DNA of 64,000 bases from Thermoanaerobaculia bacterium (GTDB lineage: Bacteria > Acidobacteriota > Thermoanaerobaculia > UBA5066), in contig JAJVIN010000039.1 in NCBI GenBank assembly GCA_022071945.1, forward strand, positions 1 through 64,000, read 5' to 3'. The translations under genes and the position numbers were made by a program. Each line of letters starts with the position of its first letter. Positions within the stretch are counted from its first letter, which is position 1. A model generated the notes under the pieces. That model saw nothing but the letters and a program-made list of their open reading frames with translations, did no database searches and had not been told where the DNA came from. Shown piece after piece: positions 55,107 through 63,548 of this stretch.

Positions 55107-56897
55107 TCACTGATTTTTCTTCAGTGTCACTTCGACCTTGACTCTGTCGTCCTCGGGGAGCTCGATCGCGCGCCCTTCCGTCAGGTAGCCGTCAGCCTTG
55201 ACTTCGACCCTGTGCGCCCCGGCGGGAATGACCTTGCTGAAGGGCGCCTTCCCCTCGCGCTTTCCATCGATCCAGACCTCGGCTCCCGAAACGTCCGGGT
55301 TGGAGACGGAAACGACGAGCTGCCCCCGTCCCGGGAACTCGGCCGTTACCTCGGTCACCTTTCCGGCCTTGACCTCGAATTCCCGTTCGAGGCTCATGAA
55401 TCCCTTGATCGAGAAGGTCGCGGTGTGCTTGCCGGGGTTGAGCTTGGTGACCTTGAGTCCCTTGGGAGAGACCCCCCCTCTGGAGACTCCATCCACCACG
55501 ACATCCGAGAAGTGGCTCGGCCGCAGGAACACGTCTCCGGTCGTCGCCACGGGTGCCGCCGTGGGAGTGTGTCCTGCAGCGACAGGCGTTGGCATCGCGG
55601 TCGCGGCGGGTTCGGGTGTCTGGGCGGCCGGGAGGGATGTTGGCGCGGGGACAGCCGTGGGGACAGATGTGATGGGTCCCTCGGGAACCACCGTGGGAGG
55701 AGGCGTTCGCAGAAAGACGAAGTAGGCGATGCCGATGCCGATCGCGAGGATCACAACGGCGGCGATCAGGATCTTGACGGCGCCCCCGCGCTCCTCGGGC
55801 TCGACCGGCACGGGTCCGGGGCCGGGAGAGATCGCGGGCGTTCTCTCGCCCGCTCGAGAAAGCGGGACGTTCGCGGGGGATCGAGCGGGCTGGCCCTCGG
55901 CCATATGTTCTCGAAGGAGCTGGCTCGTCTCCAGGCCTGTCTTGGCGGGCTTTCCGGCCTTTCCGGCCGAGGGTTCCGGGGAAACGGAGGAGCTCCGGGC
56001 CGACTGAGAGGTATAGGCGCGGCCGGTTCCTTCGAAGCGCGGCGACGGCTGGGGTATCGATCCGGTACTCAGGAGCTGGCTTCCGGAGGTTTCCCGGATG
56101 ATCTCGTGGAGGCGTTCTCGGATTTCCAGGCACGAGTGCGGCCGGTGCTCCGGGTCCTTCGCGAGAGTGGCGAGGACCAGCTCGTCCACCGCCGCCGGGA
56201 TATTGGGGCCGAGGCTGCTCGGGGCGGGCGGCATCTCGTTGAGGATCTTGTGCAGGACGGCGGCGATCTGATCTCCCGTGAAGGGCCTCTGAAAGGTGAG
56301 GAACTCGTACGCCATGACCCCGAAGGAGAAGATGTCGGTGCGGGGACTCACGCGCTCCCCGCGGATCTGCTCGGGCGCGAGGTAAGAGGCGGTGCCGAGA
56401 GTGATGCCGGTCTGCGTCAGGCTGGATTCGGACATCATCGACTTGGCGATGCCGAAGTCCATGATCTTTACGGTGCCATCGTCGAGGATCCGGATGTTCC
56501 CCGGTTTTATGTCGCGGTGAACGATTCCGGCGGCATGCGCGTGTTCGAGACCATCGCACACGTCTGCCAGGATTCGCAGTTGTTCGACCAGGGGAGTGCT
56601 CTCGCGGCGCTTGATGCGGCGGTCGAGGTCTTCCCCTGTCAGGAACTCCTGGACGATATAGGGCAGGCCGTCTTCGGCGACGCCGAAGTCGAAGATCGTG
56701 GTGATGTTCTTGTGCTGGAGGTTGCCCGCGTACTCGGCCTCGCGGAAGAACCGTTTCCGGATCTCCTCTTCATCGCTCTGGCACGTCTTTATGGCCACGG
56801 TCCGTTTGATGAACGGATCGCGGCCCTTGTACACGGCGCCGAAGCCTCCTGCACCGACCTTTTCGAGGATCTGGTACTTGCCGACCTGCTTCAGCAT
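55107..56897 (-). CDS. Membrane Ser/Thr protein kinase with C-terminal PEGA domains
   Basis: This 596-residue protein has a Hanks kinase domain (about 8-270) with LEKVGAGGFGAVYKGRD, AIKTCQ, HRDIKPGNIRIL, IMDFGIAKS and GTASYLAPEQI. A disordered linker, one membrane helix (about 376-397; ILIAAVVILAIGIGIAYFVF), a Pro/Thr/Ala stalk and two PEGA-like domains (about 454-596; VVVDGVSRGGVSPKG and AEVWIDGKREGKAPFSKVI) follow. PEGA domains probably contact envelope sugars or proteins. ATG 56897 was preferred over GTG 56918 because the kinase domain begins at KQVGKYQILEKV. Confidence 0.9.
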   Translation of the reverse strand: MLKQVGKYQILEKVGAGGFGAVYKGRDPFIKRTVAIKTCQSDEEEIRKRFFREAEYAGNLQHKNITTIFDFGVAEDGLPYIVQEFLTGEDLDRRIKRRESTPLVEQLRILADVCDGLEHAHAAGIVHRDIKPGNIRILDDGTVKIMDFGIAKSMMSESSLTQTGITLGTASYLAPEQIRGERVSPRTDIFSFGVMAYEFLTFQRPFTGDQIAAVLHKILNEMPPAPSSLGPNIPAAVDELVLATLAKDPEHRPHSCLEIRERLHEIIRETSGSQLLSTGSIPQPSPRFEGTGRAYTSQSARSSSVSPEPSAGKAGKPAKTGLETSQLLREHMAEGQPARSPANVPLSRAGERTPAISPGPGPVPVEPEERGGAVKILIAAVVILAIGIGIAYFVFLRTPPPTVVPEGPITSVPTAVPAPTSLPAAQTPEPAATAMPTPVAAGHTPTAAPVATTGDVFLRPSHFSDVVVDGVSRGGVSPKGLKVTKLNPGKHTATFSIKGFMSLEREFEVKAGKVTEVTAEFPGRGQLVVSVSNPDVSGAEVWIDGKREGKAPFSKVIPAGAHRVEVKADGYLTEGRAIELPEDDRVKVEVTLKKNQ

Positions 56898-56984
56898 GGC
56901 CGGCGCCAAGGGTACCACGGGGTCCCGGGTCAGCTCATCGGCCTCGACAGATAGACGAGCGGTGCCAACGAGCTTTGCGGGCGG

Positions 56985-57956
56985 TCACTCAGATGCGGCA
57001 CGCAGCGGCTCCGGACCGAACAGGGCAGGGGGGCTTTCGCCTGTCACTCTGTTGAGGGCTCGGTAGCCGAATCGCCACCGATTGTGGTCGATCCACCGGT
57101 CGATGAAGGCACGGCTCCCCAGGATCACGCCTTCAGAGAGGTATCGAATCCGGTGCCGGAGGGCGGCTCCCGCGGGCAGATGTCCCTCTTTCGCCTCGAC
57201 TTCGGCCGCTTCCTGCCGGGTGAACCCCTTCCGGATCGAGCTCTCCTCTCCCGTCGAGTAGAGAAGCCGCCGGTACTCCGCCTGGATGGCCTTCCAGGGT
57301 CCCGTCTTCCACGAGATGAGGGTTGAGAGCCCCGCCCGGGCGGCCTCTCCGCCTCCGACGGCCTCCCCGTATCCGCAGAAGCGGTACTCCGCCGGGTCCG
57401 AGACGAGTCCGGCCCGTATGGGGTTCAGGTCGATGTAGAGGGCCATGGTGAGGAGGGCGCGGTCCTCTCCCTCGACGATGATGCTTCTGAACCGCTCTTC
57501 CCACAGGGTTCCCGTGCGCTCGTGGTTCCTGTTGTAGAAGCTCGAGAAGCGCTGTTTGAGCGACTTCATGAAGTTGGAAAGGCTCCACATCCTCCGGGTG
57601 AAGGAGTCGAGGAGATCCTGGGCGAAAGAGTCGAGGCCGGCCTTCCGGAAGGTGTCGAGGTCGTTCCGGAGTCCGGTGACGAACTTCTGGGGGTAGAGGG
57701 CGGAAACCCGCCGCAGCACTTCCTCCTCGGTCAGGACCTGAGGTTCGGGGACCTCGACGAGGAGGTGGAAGTGGTTGGACATGAGGCAGTAAGTCAAGAC
57801 CCTGACGCCGTAGAAGGTCTCGCACTGGCGGAGGATCTTGCGGAAGGTCTCCTTTTCGGGATCGCCGAGGATGAACCTCCGGTCGACCACCCGCGACAGG
57901 CAGTGAAAGAACCCCGCCTGCGACCCCTCCTCCAGAAACGCCCTCGCCCGTCTCAC
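56985..57956 (-). mobile_element. RAYT / IS200-like Y1 transposase (REP-associated tyrosine transposase)
   Basis: This 323-residue protein has the HUH motif in MSNHFHLLVEVPEP and further Y1-transposase segments (MKSLKQRFSSFYNRNHERTG, LWEERFRS, YIDLNPIRAGL). It belongs to the large RAYT-type group found as single chromosomal copies, with an extra C-terminal domain. The start is GTG at 57956. It is intact. The AT-rich, repeat-bearing DNA immediately upstream (57957-58126) contrasts with the GC-rich neighbourhood and may be its end sequence. Confidence 0.85.
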
Positions 57957-57996
57957 AAAACAATCCTATCACATCAAACTTCATTCACTATATTGT

Positions 57997-58094
57997 CTGT
58001 CCCTATATCTAATTGATTTCAATTTGTGAGCAGGTTTGATTATCCATTGGCTATCTGAAAATTGCCTGTCCCTATCTCAATGCCTATCTCAATG
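57997..58094. repeat. AT-rich repeats next to the RAYT gene
   Basis: CTGTCCCTAT occurs at 57997-58006 and again at 58066-58075 in direct orientation. CCTATCTCAATG is tandemly duplicated (58071-58082, 58083-58094). AATTGATTTCAATT (about 58010-58024) is a small inverted repeat. These lie within 100 bases between the transposase start and the next gene and are plausible recognition or end sequences of the element. Confidence 0.65.
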
Positions 58095-58126
58095 GCTGGT
58101 GGCATGGGTCGTCTATCATCGTCGCC

Positions 58127-58822
58127 GTGAAGAGAACGTTGGCCGGGATGGCACTGCTCTTATGGGGACTTCTCGGGGGCTGTGGGGGACCGGAAACGCC
58201 TTCTCAGGGTCCCATCCGCGCTCTGACACAGCCCACGAAGCCGCAGCCCGCCGACGAGGCCTTCTCTCCTCCCTCGGGCGCCCTCCTCACGTCATCGGAC
58301 GTCACCCTCTATCTCGGTGTGCTGCGAGAGACGGTCCGCCTGTCCGTTCCCAGAACGCCCACCACCGCAGATCCCGGTGCCGTCCCACTCTCATCCCTCG
58401 CGGGAGAGGGGCAGGGAGGTACTCCGGACGTCGCCGCAGCCCGCAGACTCGGCATTCGTATCGAGCAGTACCTCTGGATCCGTGAGCGGGTTCTGGAAGC
58501 GAGCGCCGCCGAGGCCAGCGCGCGGCTGGATCGGGAATCGCAAGCCGACCTCGAGCGCGCGATCGCCGAGCTAGAGGCTCGCCGCGCCGTTGCTCCAGAC
58601 GATGACTCCAAGAAGCTCATCGAAAGCCAGATCGAGATCTTCTCCGCAGAGGCAAGCCGCCTCAAGAAGGAGGCTGGCGTCGCAGCTCCCGAGTCCATCC
58701 GCCGCAACATCGAGCTCCTCAGACCCAGCATGCCCGAAATCCAGACGCTCCAGAACCAGCTCCTGACGGACCTTCAGCTCATCGAGACACCGGCATCTTC
58801 CGCAAGAAAGGAATCACAATGA
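58127..58822 (+). CDS. Lipoprotein of unknown function
   Basis: This 231-residue protein starts with GTG and has a lipobox (LLLWGLLGGC, Cys about 19), a Pro-rich stretch, and a mostly helical C-terminal half with Glu/Ala-rich segments (ASARLDRESQADLERAIAEL). It is coupled to the DinB gene by ATGA. I do not recognise the family. Confidence 0.72.
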   Translation: MKRTLAGMALLLWGLLGGCGGPETPSQGPIRALTQPTKPQPADEAFSPPSGALLTSSDVTLYLGVLRETVRLSVPRTPTTADPGAVPLSSLAGEGQGGTPDVAAARRLGIRIEQYLWIRERVLEASAAEASARLDRESQADLERAIAELEARRAVAPDDDSKKLIESQIEIFSAEASRLKKEAGVAAPESIRRNIELLRPSMPEIQTLQNQLLTDLQLIETPASSARKESQ

Positions 58823-59325
58823 GATTGATCGACCCCTTGATGATGGAATTCGATCGCGAGGCCTCGACGACTCGAAAGTGCCTGGAACGAGTCCCCACGG
58901 AGAAGCTCGGCTGGAAGCCTCACGAGAAGTCCATGAGCCTCGGGCAGCTCGCCTGGCACCTGGCCACCTTGCCGCACTGGGTCGCCAACTCGATCCTCGC
59001 CGACGGCTATGACTTCAAGTCCGCGCCCAAACAACCTTCCGAACCGGCGGAGGCCGAGGTCATCGTGAAGACCTTCCTCGAGGGAGTCAACGGTGCCAAG
59101 GCCGCCATGGTCGAGCTCGATGACGATAGGGCCCTTGGAACCTGGACCCTTTCCGCGGGGGAGAAAGTCCTCATGTCCGTGCCTCGCCTCGCTTTCGTCC
59201 GGATGATCCTCTTGAACCACTCTTACCATCACCGCGGCCAGCTTTCCGTCTATTTGCGGCTGCTCGATATCCCGCTTCCGTCGATCTATGGCCCGACCGC
59301 GGACGAGAATCCGTTCGGGATGTGA
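58819..59325 (+). CDS. DinB-family metalloprotein
   Basis: This 168-residue four-helix protein has the DinB/YfiT metal-binding histidines in GQLAWHLATLPHW and LNHSYHHRGQLSVYLR. DinB-like proteins include thiol-dependent S-transferases; the specific reaction cannot be read. Its ATG lies in the stop of the lipoprotein gene. Confidence 0.88.
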   Translation: MRLIDPLMMEFDREASTTRKCLERVPTEKLGWKPHEKSMSLGQLAWHLATLPHWVANSILADGYDFKSAPKQPSEPAEAEVIVKTFLEGVNGAKAAMVELDDDRALGTWTLSAGEKVLMSVPRLAFVRMILLNHSYHHRGQLSVYLRLLDIPLPSIYGPTADENPFGM

Positions 59326-59328
59326 GCC

Positions 59329-60111
59329 ATGAGCACGGATGTCGTCCTGGCCTCGCGCGACGAGGGGATCCTCACGCTAACCATCAACCGTCCCGAGAAG
59401 CTCAACGCCCTCAACGCCGAGGTCCTGGAGACCCTGCGGCATCACCTCCATGAGGCCAAGCGAGACCCTGAAACCGGCGCCGTTCTCCTCACCGGGGCGG
59501 GTGAAAAGGCCTTCGTCGCGGGCGCCGACATCGCCGGATTCGCCGGCATGACCCCCTCCGCCGCACGCGAACTGGCCCGTCGAGGCCAGTCCGTTCTCGA
59601 CCTCTTGGAGAACCTTGGAAAACCCTCGATCGCCGCCGTCAACGGATTCGCGCTCGGAGGAGGGTGCGAGCTCGCGATGGCCTGCAGCATCCGCATTGCC
59701 TCCACGAAAGCCCGCTTCGGCCAGCCCGAGGTCAACCTGGGGCTGATCCCGGGCTACGCGGGGACCCAGCGCCTCGCCCGCCTCGTTGGTAAGGGCCGCG
59801 CTCTCGAGATCATTCTCACCGGGGATCCGGTTCCGGCCGAGGAGGCCCACCGGATCGGGCTCGTCAACCGGGTCACTGAACCCGACAAACTGATGGACGA
59901 GTGCCGCGCTCTTGCCAGGAAGATCCTCTCGAAGGCTCCCCTTGCCGTGAAGTACGCCCTCGAAGCCGTCAATATCGGAATCGAGATGCCGTTCGATCAA
60001 GCCGAGAACCTCGAGGCGACCCTCTTCGGTCTGTCGGCCGCCACTGCCGACATGCAGGAAGGGGTCAGGGCATTCCTGGAAAAGAGGCCCCCCCAATTCA
60101 AGGGGAACTGA
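59329..60111 (+). CDS. Enoyl-CoA hydratase / crotonase-type 3-hydroxybutyryl-CoA dehydratase
   Basis: This 260-residue crotonase has the oxyanion/CoA motif AFVAGADIAGFAGM, the first catalytic Glu in GGGCELAMACSIRIAS and the second in FGQPEVNLGLIPGYAGTQRL. Both glutamates are present, so it should be an active hydratase of short enoyl-CoA esters. It lies 3 bases after dinB and faces hmgA. Linked beta-oxidation genes are not seen. Confidence 0.9.
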   Translation: MSTDVVLASRDEGILTLTINRPEKLNALNAEVLETLRHHLHEAKRDPETGAVLLTGAGEKAFVAGADIAGFAGMTPSAARELARRGQSVLDLLENLGKPSIAAVNGFALGGGCELAMACSIRIASTKARFGQPEVNLGLIPGYAGTQRLARLVGKGRALEIILTGDPVPAEEAHRIGLVNRVTEPDKLMDECRALARKILSKAPLAVKYALEAVNIGIEMPFDQAENLEATLFGLSAATADMQEGVRAFLEKRPPQFKGN

Positions 60112-60131
60112 CAGCCGCGCTCGCGAACAGG

Positions 60132-60155
60132 GCGGCCGGATGCCTTTCCGGCCGC
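60132..60155. terminator. Hairpin between convergent genes, weak bidirectional terminator candidate
   Basis: GCGGCCGGA (60132-60140), loop TGCCTT, TCCGGCCGC (60147-60155) forms a 9-bp stem between the enoyl-CoA hydratase and hmgA ends. There is no T-run on either side, so rho-independent activity is doubtful; position is the main support. Confidence 0.4.
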
Positions 60156-60185
60156 ATCCCTCGCTTTGCCCCGGCTCCCTCTCCG

Positions 60186-61340
60186 TCAGCCCTTCGGAAC
60201 CCAGCTGTCGTGATACGAAGGATGCTCCAGTTGGAGCGCCTGTCGCGCGACCTCGAGCGGAAGAAACGTGTCGAGCATGACCGCCAGCTCGTCCGTCGAT
60301 CGCGTCCCGATCGATCCCTCGTAGGCCCCGGGATGCGGGCCATGAGGGATCCCCGCCGGGTGGAGGGATACGGCCCTCGGACCGACTCCCTTCCGGCTCG
60401 TGAAGTTCCCCCTCACGTAATAGATGATCTCGTCGCAGTCCACGGATGAGTGGGGGTAGGGGCACGGAATCGCCTGCGGGTGGGTGTCCGTGACGCGTGG
60501 CACGAACGAGCAAACGAGCGCCCCGCGGCACGCAAACGTCGAGTGGATCGTCGGAGGCAGGTGCACCAAGCCCGTCTTCGGTTGGTACTTCAGGATCGGG
60601 AAGGCGAACGGCCACACCGTGCCGTCCCACCCAACGATGTCGAACGGCGAGGACTGGGGCTTCCTGAGGACGAAGGCGTCCCCCTTCTTGACGAGGACTT
60701 CTTCCGGTCCGGGCCTGGGCCCTTTGAACTCCGGCCTGACGAAGTCCCGGTGTGAGAACGGAGCATCCATCCGGAGCTGCCCGACCGGGTTCCGAAACTG
60801 CACCGGGAGGTGGAACCCGCCCTTCATCTCGAAGACGATCCCCTCGAGCTCTTCCACGACGACGATCCGGTGAACGACGCTGCGCGGCATCACGAAGTAG
60901 TCGCCGGCACCGACCGGGAGGTCTCCGAAAGGCGACTCGACGACTCCCTTGCCCCCAAAGACATAGAAAAGGTCGTCTCCATCCCCATTTGCGAAGCCCC
61001 GTATGCCGTTCGACTCCACAGGAAGCCGGAAAAAGCTGACCGTCACGTCCGCATTGAAGAACGCGGGAGTGAATCCGGCCGCGGCGCCGTCACCCAGGAA
61101 AAGGCGCCGCTTCAGCGGCTGCGGCCCAGAGGGGACCGGAGCCTGCCGGTCGAAGACACCTGGCTCGGCCGGGGAGATCTGCCGGTCTGCCGCCGGCGGA
61201 ACTTCGTGATACAGGATCGAGAACTCTCCGTCGAAGCCCTTCCGCGTGAAGCACTCCTCGTGCCGGAGCGAACCATCCGGAGCCCGGAACACCGTGTGGG
61301 GCTTCTCGGGGAGATCCCCGGCTCTCATGTAGTCGATCAT
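60186..61340 (-). CDS. hmgA: Homogentisate 1,2-dioxygenase
   Basis: This 384-residue cupin enzyme opens the homogentisate ring to maleylacetoacetate with Fe(II) and O2. It shows the family segments FPILKYQPKTGLVHLPPTIH, YYVRGNFTSRKGV and the iron-ligand motif PHGPHPGAYEGSIG. It is shorter than the fungal/human form (about 445) but in line with a shorter bacterial branch. It overlaps hpd by TGATG and is the second gene of the tyrosine-degradation pair. No fumarylacetoacetase or maleylacetoacetate isomerase is seen nearby. Confidence 0.9.
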   Translation of the reverse strand: MIDYMRAGDLPEKPHTVFRAPDGSLRHEECFTRKGFDGEFSILYHEVPPAADRQISPAEPGVFDRQAPVPSGPQPLKRRLFLGDGAAAGFTPAFFNADVTVSFFRLPVESNGIRGFANGDGDDLFYVFGGKGVVESPFGDLPVGAGDYFVMPRSVVHRIVVVEELEGIVFEMKGGFHLPVQFRNPVGQLRMDAPFSHRDFVRPEFKGPRPGPEEVLVKKGDAFVLRKPQSSPFDIVGWDGTVWPFAFPILKYQPKTGLVHLPPTIHSTFACRGALVCSFVPRVTDTHPQAIPCPYPHSSVDCDEIIYYVRGNFTSRKGVGPRAVSLHPAGIPHGPHPGAYEGSIGTRSTDELAVMLDTFLPLEVARQALQLEHPSYHDSWVPKG

Positions 61341-62503
61341 CAGCCGACTACTTCCAGAGACCGGGAGGCCGCTCGCTGCGACTCCTCGATCGATTCGAAC
61401 AACGTTCTGAAGTTCCCGTAGCCGAAGCCCTTGTCCCCCTCGCGCTGGATCACCTCGTAGAAGAACGGACCGGCCTTCTGGTCGCCGTACAGGTCGCCGC
61501 CCGGCACCATGAAGATCTGGAGCATGTACTTGTCATCCCTTCCATCGACGAGGATGTGGTTCTTCCTCAGATCGGCGACCGGTTCGTTCACCTTCGAGAT
61601 CCTGTTCTCCTCGAGACGCTTGGGCAGGCGGTCGTAGTAGGACGGGGGCGCGGGGAGAAAGGCGATCCCTTTCTCCCGCAGCTTCTCGACGGCCGGGATG
61701 ATCTCCTTGAGGAGAAAAGCGACATGCTGAACGCCCGCGCCGTGATGATCCTCGCAGAACCTGTTGATCTGGCTCTCCCGAAAGAACGGACGCATCGGCT
61801 CGTTCGTCGCGAACTTGATCCCGCTCTCCGGATCCGCCATCACGATGGAACGGAGCCCTGAGCCCGTCATCCGCCGGCCGCCGTCCACGTCCACAGTGTG
61901 GAACTCGACGTCCCAGAAGTGGTTGAAGCCCAGGACGTCGCGGTACCAGTTGACAACCGGCAGCATCGTGTAGGCGTTTGACGTCACGTGGTCGATCGTC
62001 GCGAACCCGTGCGGGTTCTCGGCCGGGACCCCTCCGTCGACCATCTCGAAGTCCGGGGCGAAAGCGGGGTAGTCGCCCTCCCGCTGGATGAACCGGAACG
62101 TGACGTCGTCGAGCGGAGTCGCGATGTTGAAAGTCCGGAACCTCCCGTGTTCGGACTCCCGGGTCTGGATATCGGAAAGAAACGTCGCTCCCCGGGCCTC
62201 CAGGAACCGCCAGGAGGCTTCCACGTCTTTCACGCGAAAGGCCAGCGACGAGATCCCGTCGGGGTGAATCCTGAGGTAGCGCGCGGCCCGGGAATCGCCC
62301 CGGACCGGGCTCGACACGAGAATCCTGATCTGCCCGGCCCCGAAGACCGAGGCGTTCTCTCCGCCCCTGAGGACCTTCGCTTCAGAGGCCCTCGCGACCT
62401 CGGTGAACCCGAGCGCCTGCGTGTAGAAGCGACGGCTTCGCTCCAGATCGTTGACGATGAAGTGAAACGAGTCGTATCCGATGATCCCAAGCGACTGGCT
62501 CAT
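61340..62503 (-). CDS. hpd: 4-hydroxyphenylpyruvate dioxygenase
   Basis: This 387-residue protein converts 4-hydroxyphenylpyruvate to homogentisate. It has two vicinal-oxygen-chelate halves. Iron ligands are His in TIDHVTSNAY, His in GVQHVAFLLK and Glu in FFYEVIQREGDKGFGYGNF, the last segment being diagnostic of HPPD. It precedes hmgA with an overlap. A -35/-10 pair lies at 62510-62539. Confidence 0.95.
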   Translation of the reverse strand: MSQSLGIIGYDSFHFIVNDLERSRRFYTQALGFTEVARASEAKVLRGGENASVFGAGQIRILVSSPVRGDSRAARYLRIHPDGISSLAFRVKDVEASWRFLEARGATFLSDIQTRESEHGRFRTFNIATPLDDVTFRFIQREGDYPAFAPDFEMVDGGVPAENPHGFATIDHVTSNAYTMLPVVNWYRDVLGFNHFWDVEFHTVDVDGGRRMTGSGLRSIVMADPESGIKFATNEPMRPFFRESQINRFCEDHHGAGVQHVAFLLKEIIPAVEKLREKGIAFLPAPPSYYDRLPKRLEENRISKVNEPVADLRKNHILVDGRDDKYMLQIFMVPGGDLYGDQKAGPFFYEVIQREGDKGFGYGNFRTLFESIEESQRAASRSLEVVG

Positions 62504-62509
62504 GACTGG

Positions 62510-62539
62510 AGTCTACCGTCAGGTCTCGAGTCGTGTGAA
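62510..62539 (-). promoter_or_regulatory. Candidate promoter of hpd-hmgA
   Basis: On the minus strand TTCACA (62539-62534) and TAGACT (62515-62510) are 18 bases apart. The -10 ends 6 bases before the hpd ATG, predicting a near-leaderless transcript. It lies in a 109-base divergent gap with the Xer gene. Confidence 0.4.
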
Positions 62540-62612
62540 TCGCCGCGTTAACACGTCGTTTCTGGCATCCGAAGACGGCGCATCTGAGCCGGCCTCCGTA
62601 AAATGGGTGATG

Positions 62613-63548
62613 ATGTCCGATCCCGCCGGGATCCCCACGGGTCCCGCCAAGCTCGAGTACTTCCTGAAACACCTGCCCCTCTACCTCGATTACCTGACAG
62701 TCGAGAAGGGGCTGGCGAAGAATTCGCTCGCGGCCTACGAGCGGGACCTGCAGGCCTTCGGCGAGTTTCTGACGACCCTCAGGATCGACACGAGAGACGT
62801 CACCCGTGAGGAGATCATCGAGTACCTCTCCGAGAAGAGGATCGGGGGGGCGAGCCCTCGCTCCGTGGCCCGCGCCACCTCGGCCATTCGTGGCCTCTTC
62901 AAGTTCCTGACCTCGGAGAAAGTCCTGCCGTCGGATCCATCAGAGGACCTCGAAAACCCGAGGCGCTGGTCGGTTCTGCCGAAGCTCCTGACCGTGGAGG
63001 AGATCCGTAAGCTTCTTCAGGCCTGCGATCTGGCGACTGCAAAGGGCCTGAGGGACCGAGCCATCATCGAGCTCCTCTATTCGTCGGGGATCCGGGTCTC
63101 CGAGCTGACCAGCCTTCTCCTCGACCAGTTGCGTCTCAAGGAGGGATTCCTGCTCGTTCGTGGCAAGGGAAGCAAGGACCGGGTCGTTCCCGTGGCCCCG
63201 GCCTCGGCCCAGTGGCTCGAGCGCTACTTCGAGCTTTCCCGCAGCGAGAACCAGGGGGCGGCGTCGGACCGGCACGTCTTCCTCGGGCCGGGAGGAAAAG
63301 CGCTGACCCGTCAGACCGTTTTCAACATCCTGAAGGCCACGGCGCTCCGGGCGGGCGTCGACCCCGAGACCGTGTCGCCTCATGTCCTCAGGCATAGCTT
63401 CGCCACCCACCTCGTCGACAACGAGGCCGATCTCAGAGCCGTCCAGATGATGCTCGGGCATGCGAGCATCGCCACGACGGAGATCTACACTCATGTCTCC
63501 ATGGCGAGGGTCCGAAAGGTCTATGACCGTACTCATCCGCGTGCGTAG
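62613..63548 (+). CDS. Tyrosine recombinase, XerC/XerD type
   Basis: This protein of about 311 residues has a SAM-like N-terminal core-binding domain ([20 protein letters not shown]) and the catalytic domain with Arg in [12 protein letters not shown], Lys in [11 protein letters not shown], HxxR in [13 protein letters not shown], His in [10 protein letters not shown] and Tyr in IYTHVS. The sequence of the last block is XerD-like. Such proteins resolve chromosome dimers at dif. ATG 62613 was chosen since TAAAAT (62599-62604) lies 8 bases before; GTG 62607 and ATG 62610 are possible. No phage context is present. Confidence 0.88.
   Translation: MSDPAGIPTGPAKLEYFLKHLPLYLDYLTVEKGLAKNSLAAYERDLQAFGEFLTTLRIDTRDVTREEIIEYLSEKRIGGASPRSVARATSAIRGLFKFLTSEKVLPSDPSEDLENPRRWSVLPKLLTVEEIRKLLQACDLATAKGLRDRAIIELLYSSGIRVSELTSLLLDQLRLKEGFLLVRGKGSKDRVVPVAPASAQWLERYFELSRSENQGAASDRHVFLGPGGKALTRQTVFNILKATALRAGVDPETVSPHVLRHSFATHLVDNEADLRAVQMMLGHASIATTEIYTHVSMARVRKVYDRTHPRA

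Noticed and set aside
62613-63548. The tyrosine recombinase as an integrase of an integrative element
   Set aside because: No attachment repeats, tRNA target, excisionase or cargo genes lie nearby; the sequence is XerD-like, a housekeeping recombinase.
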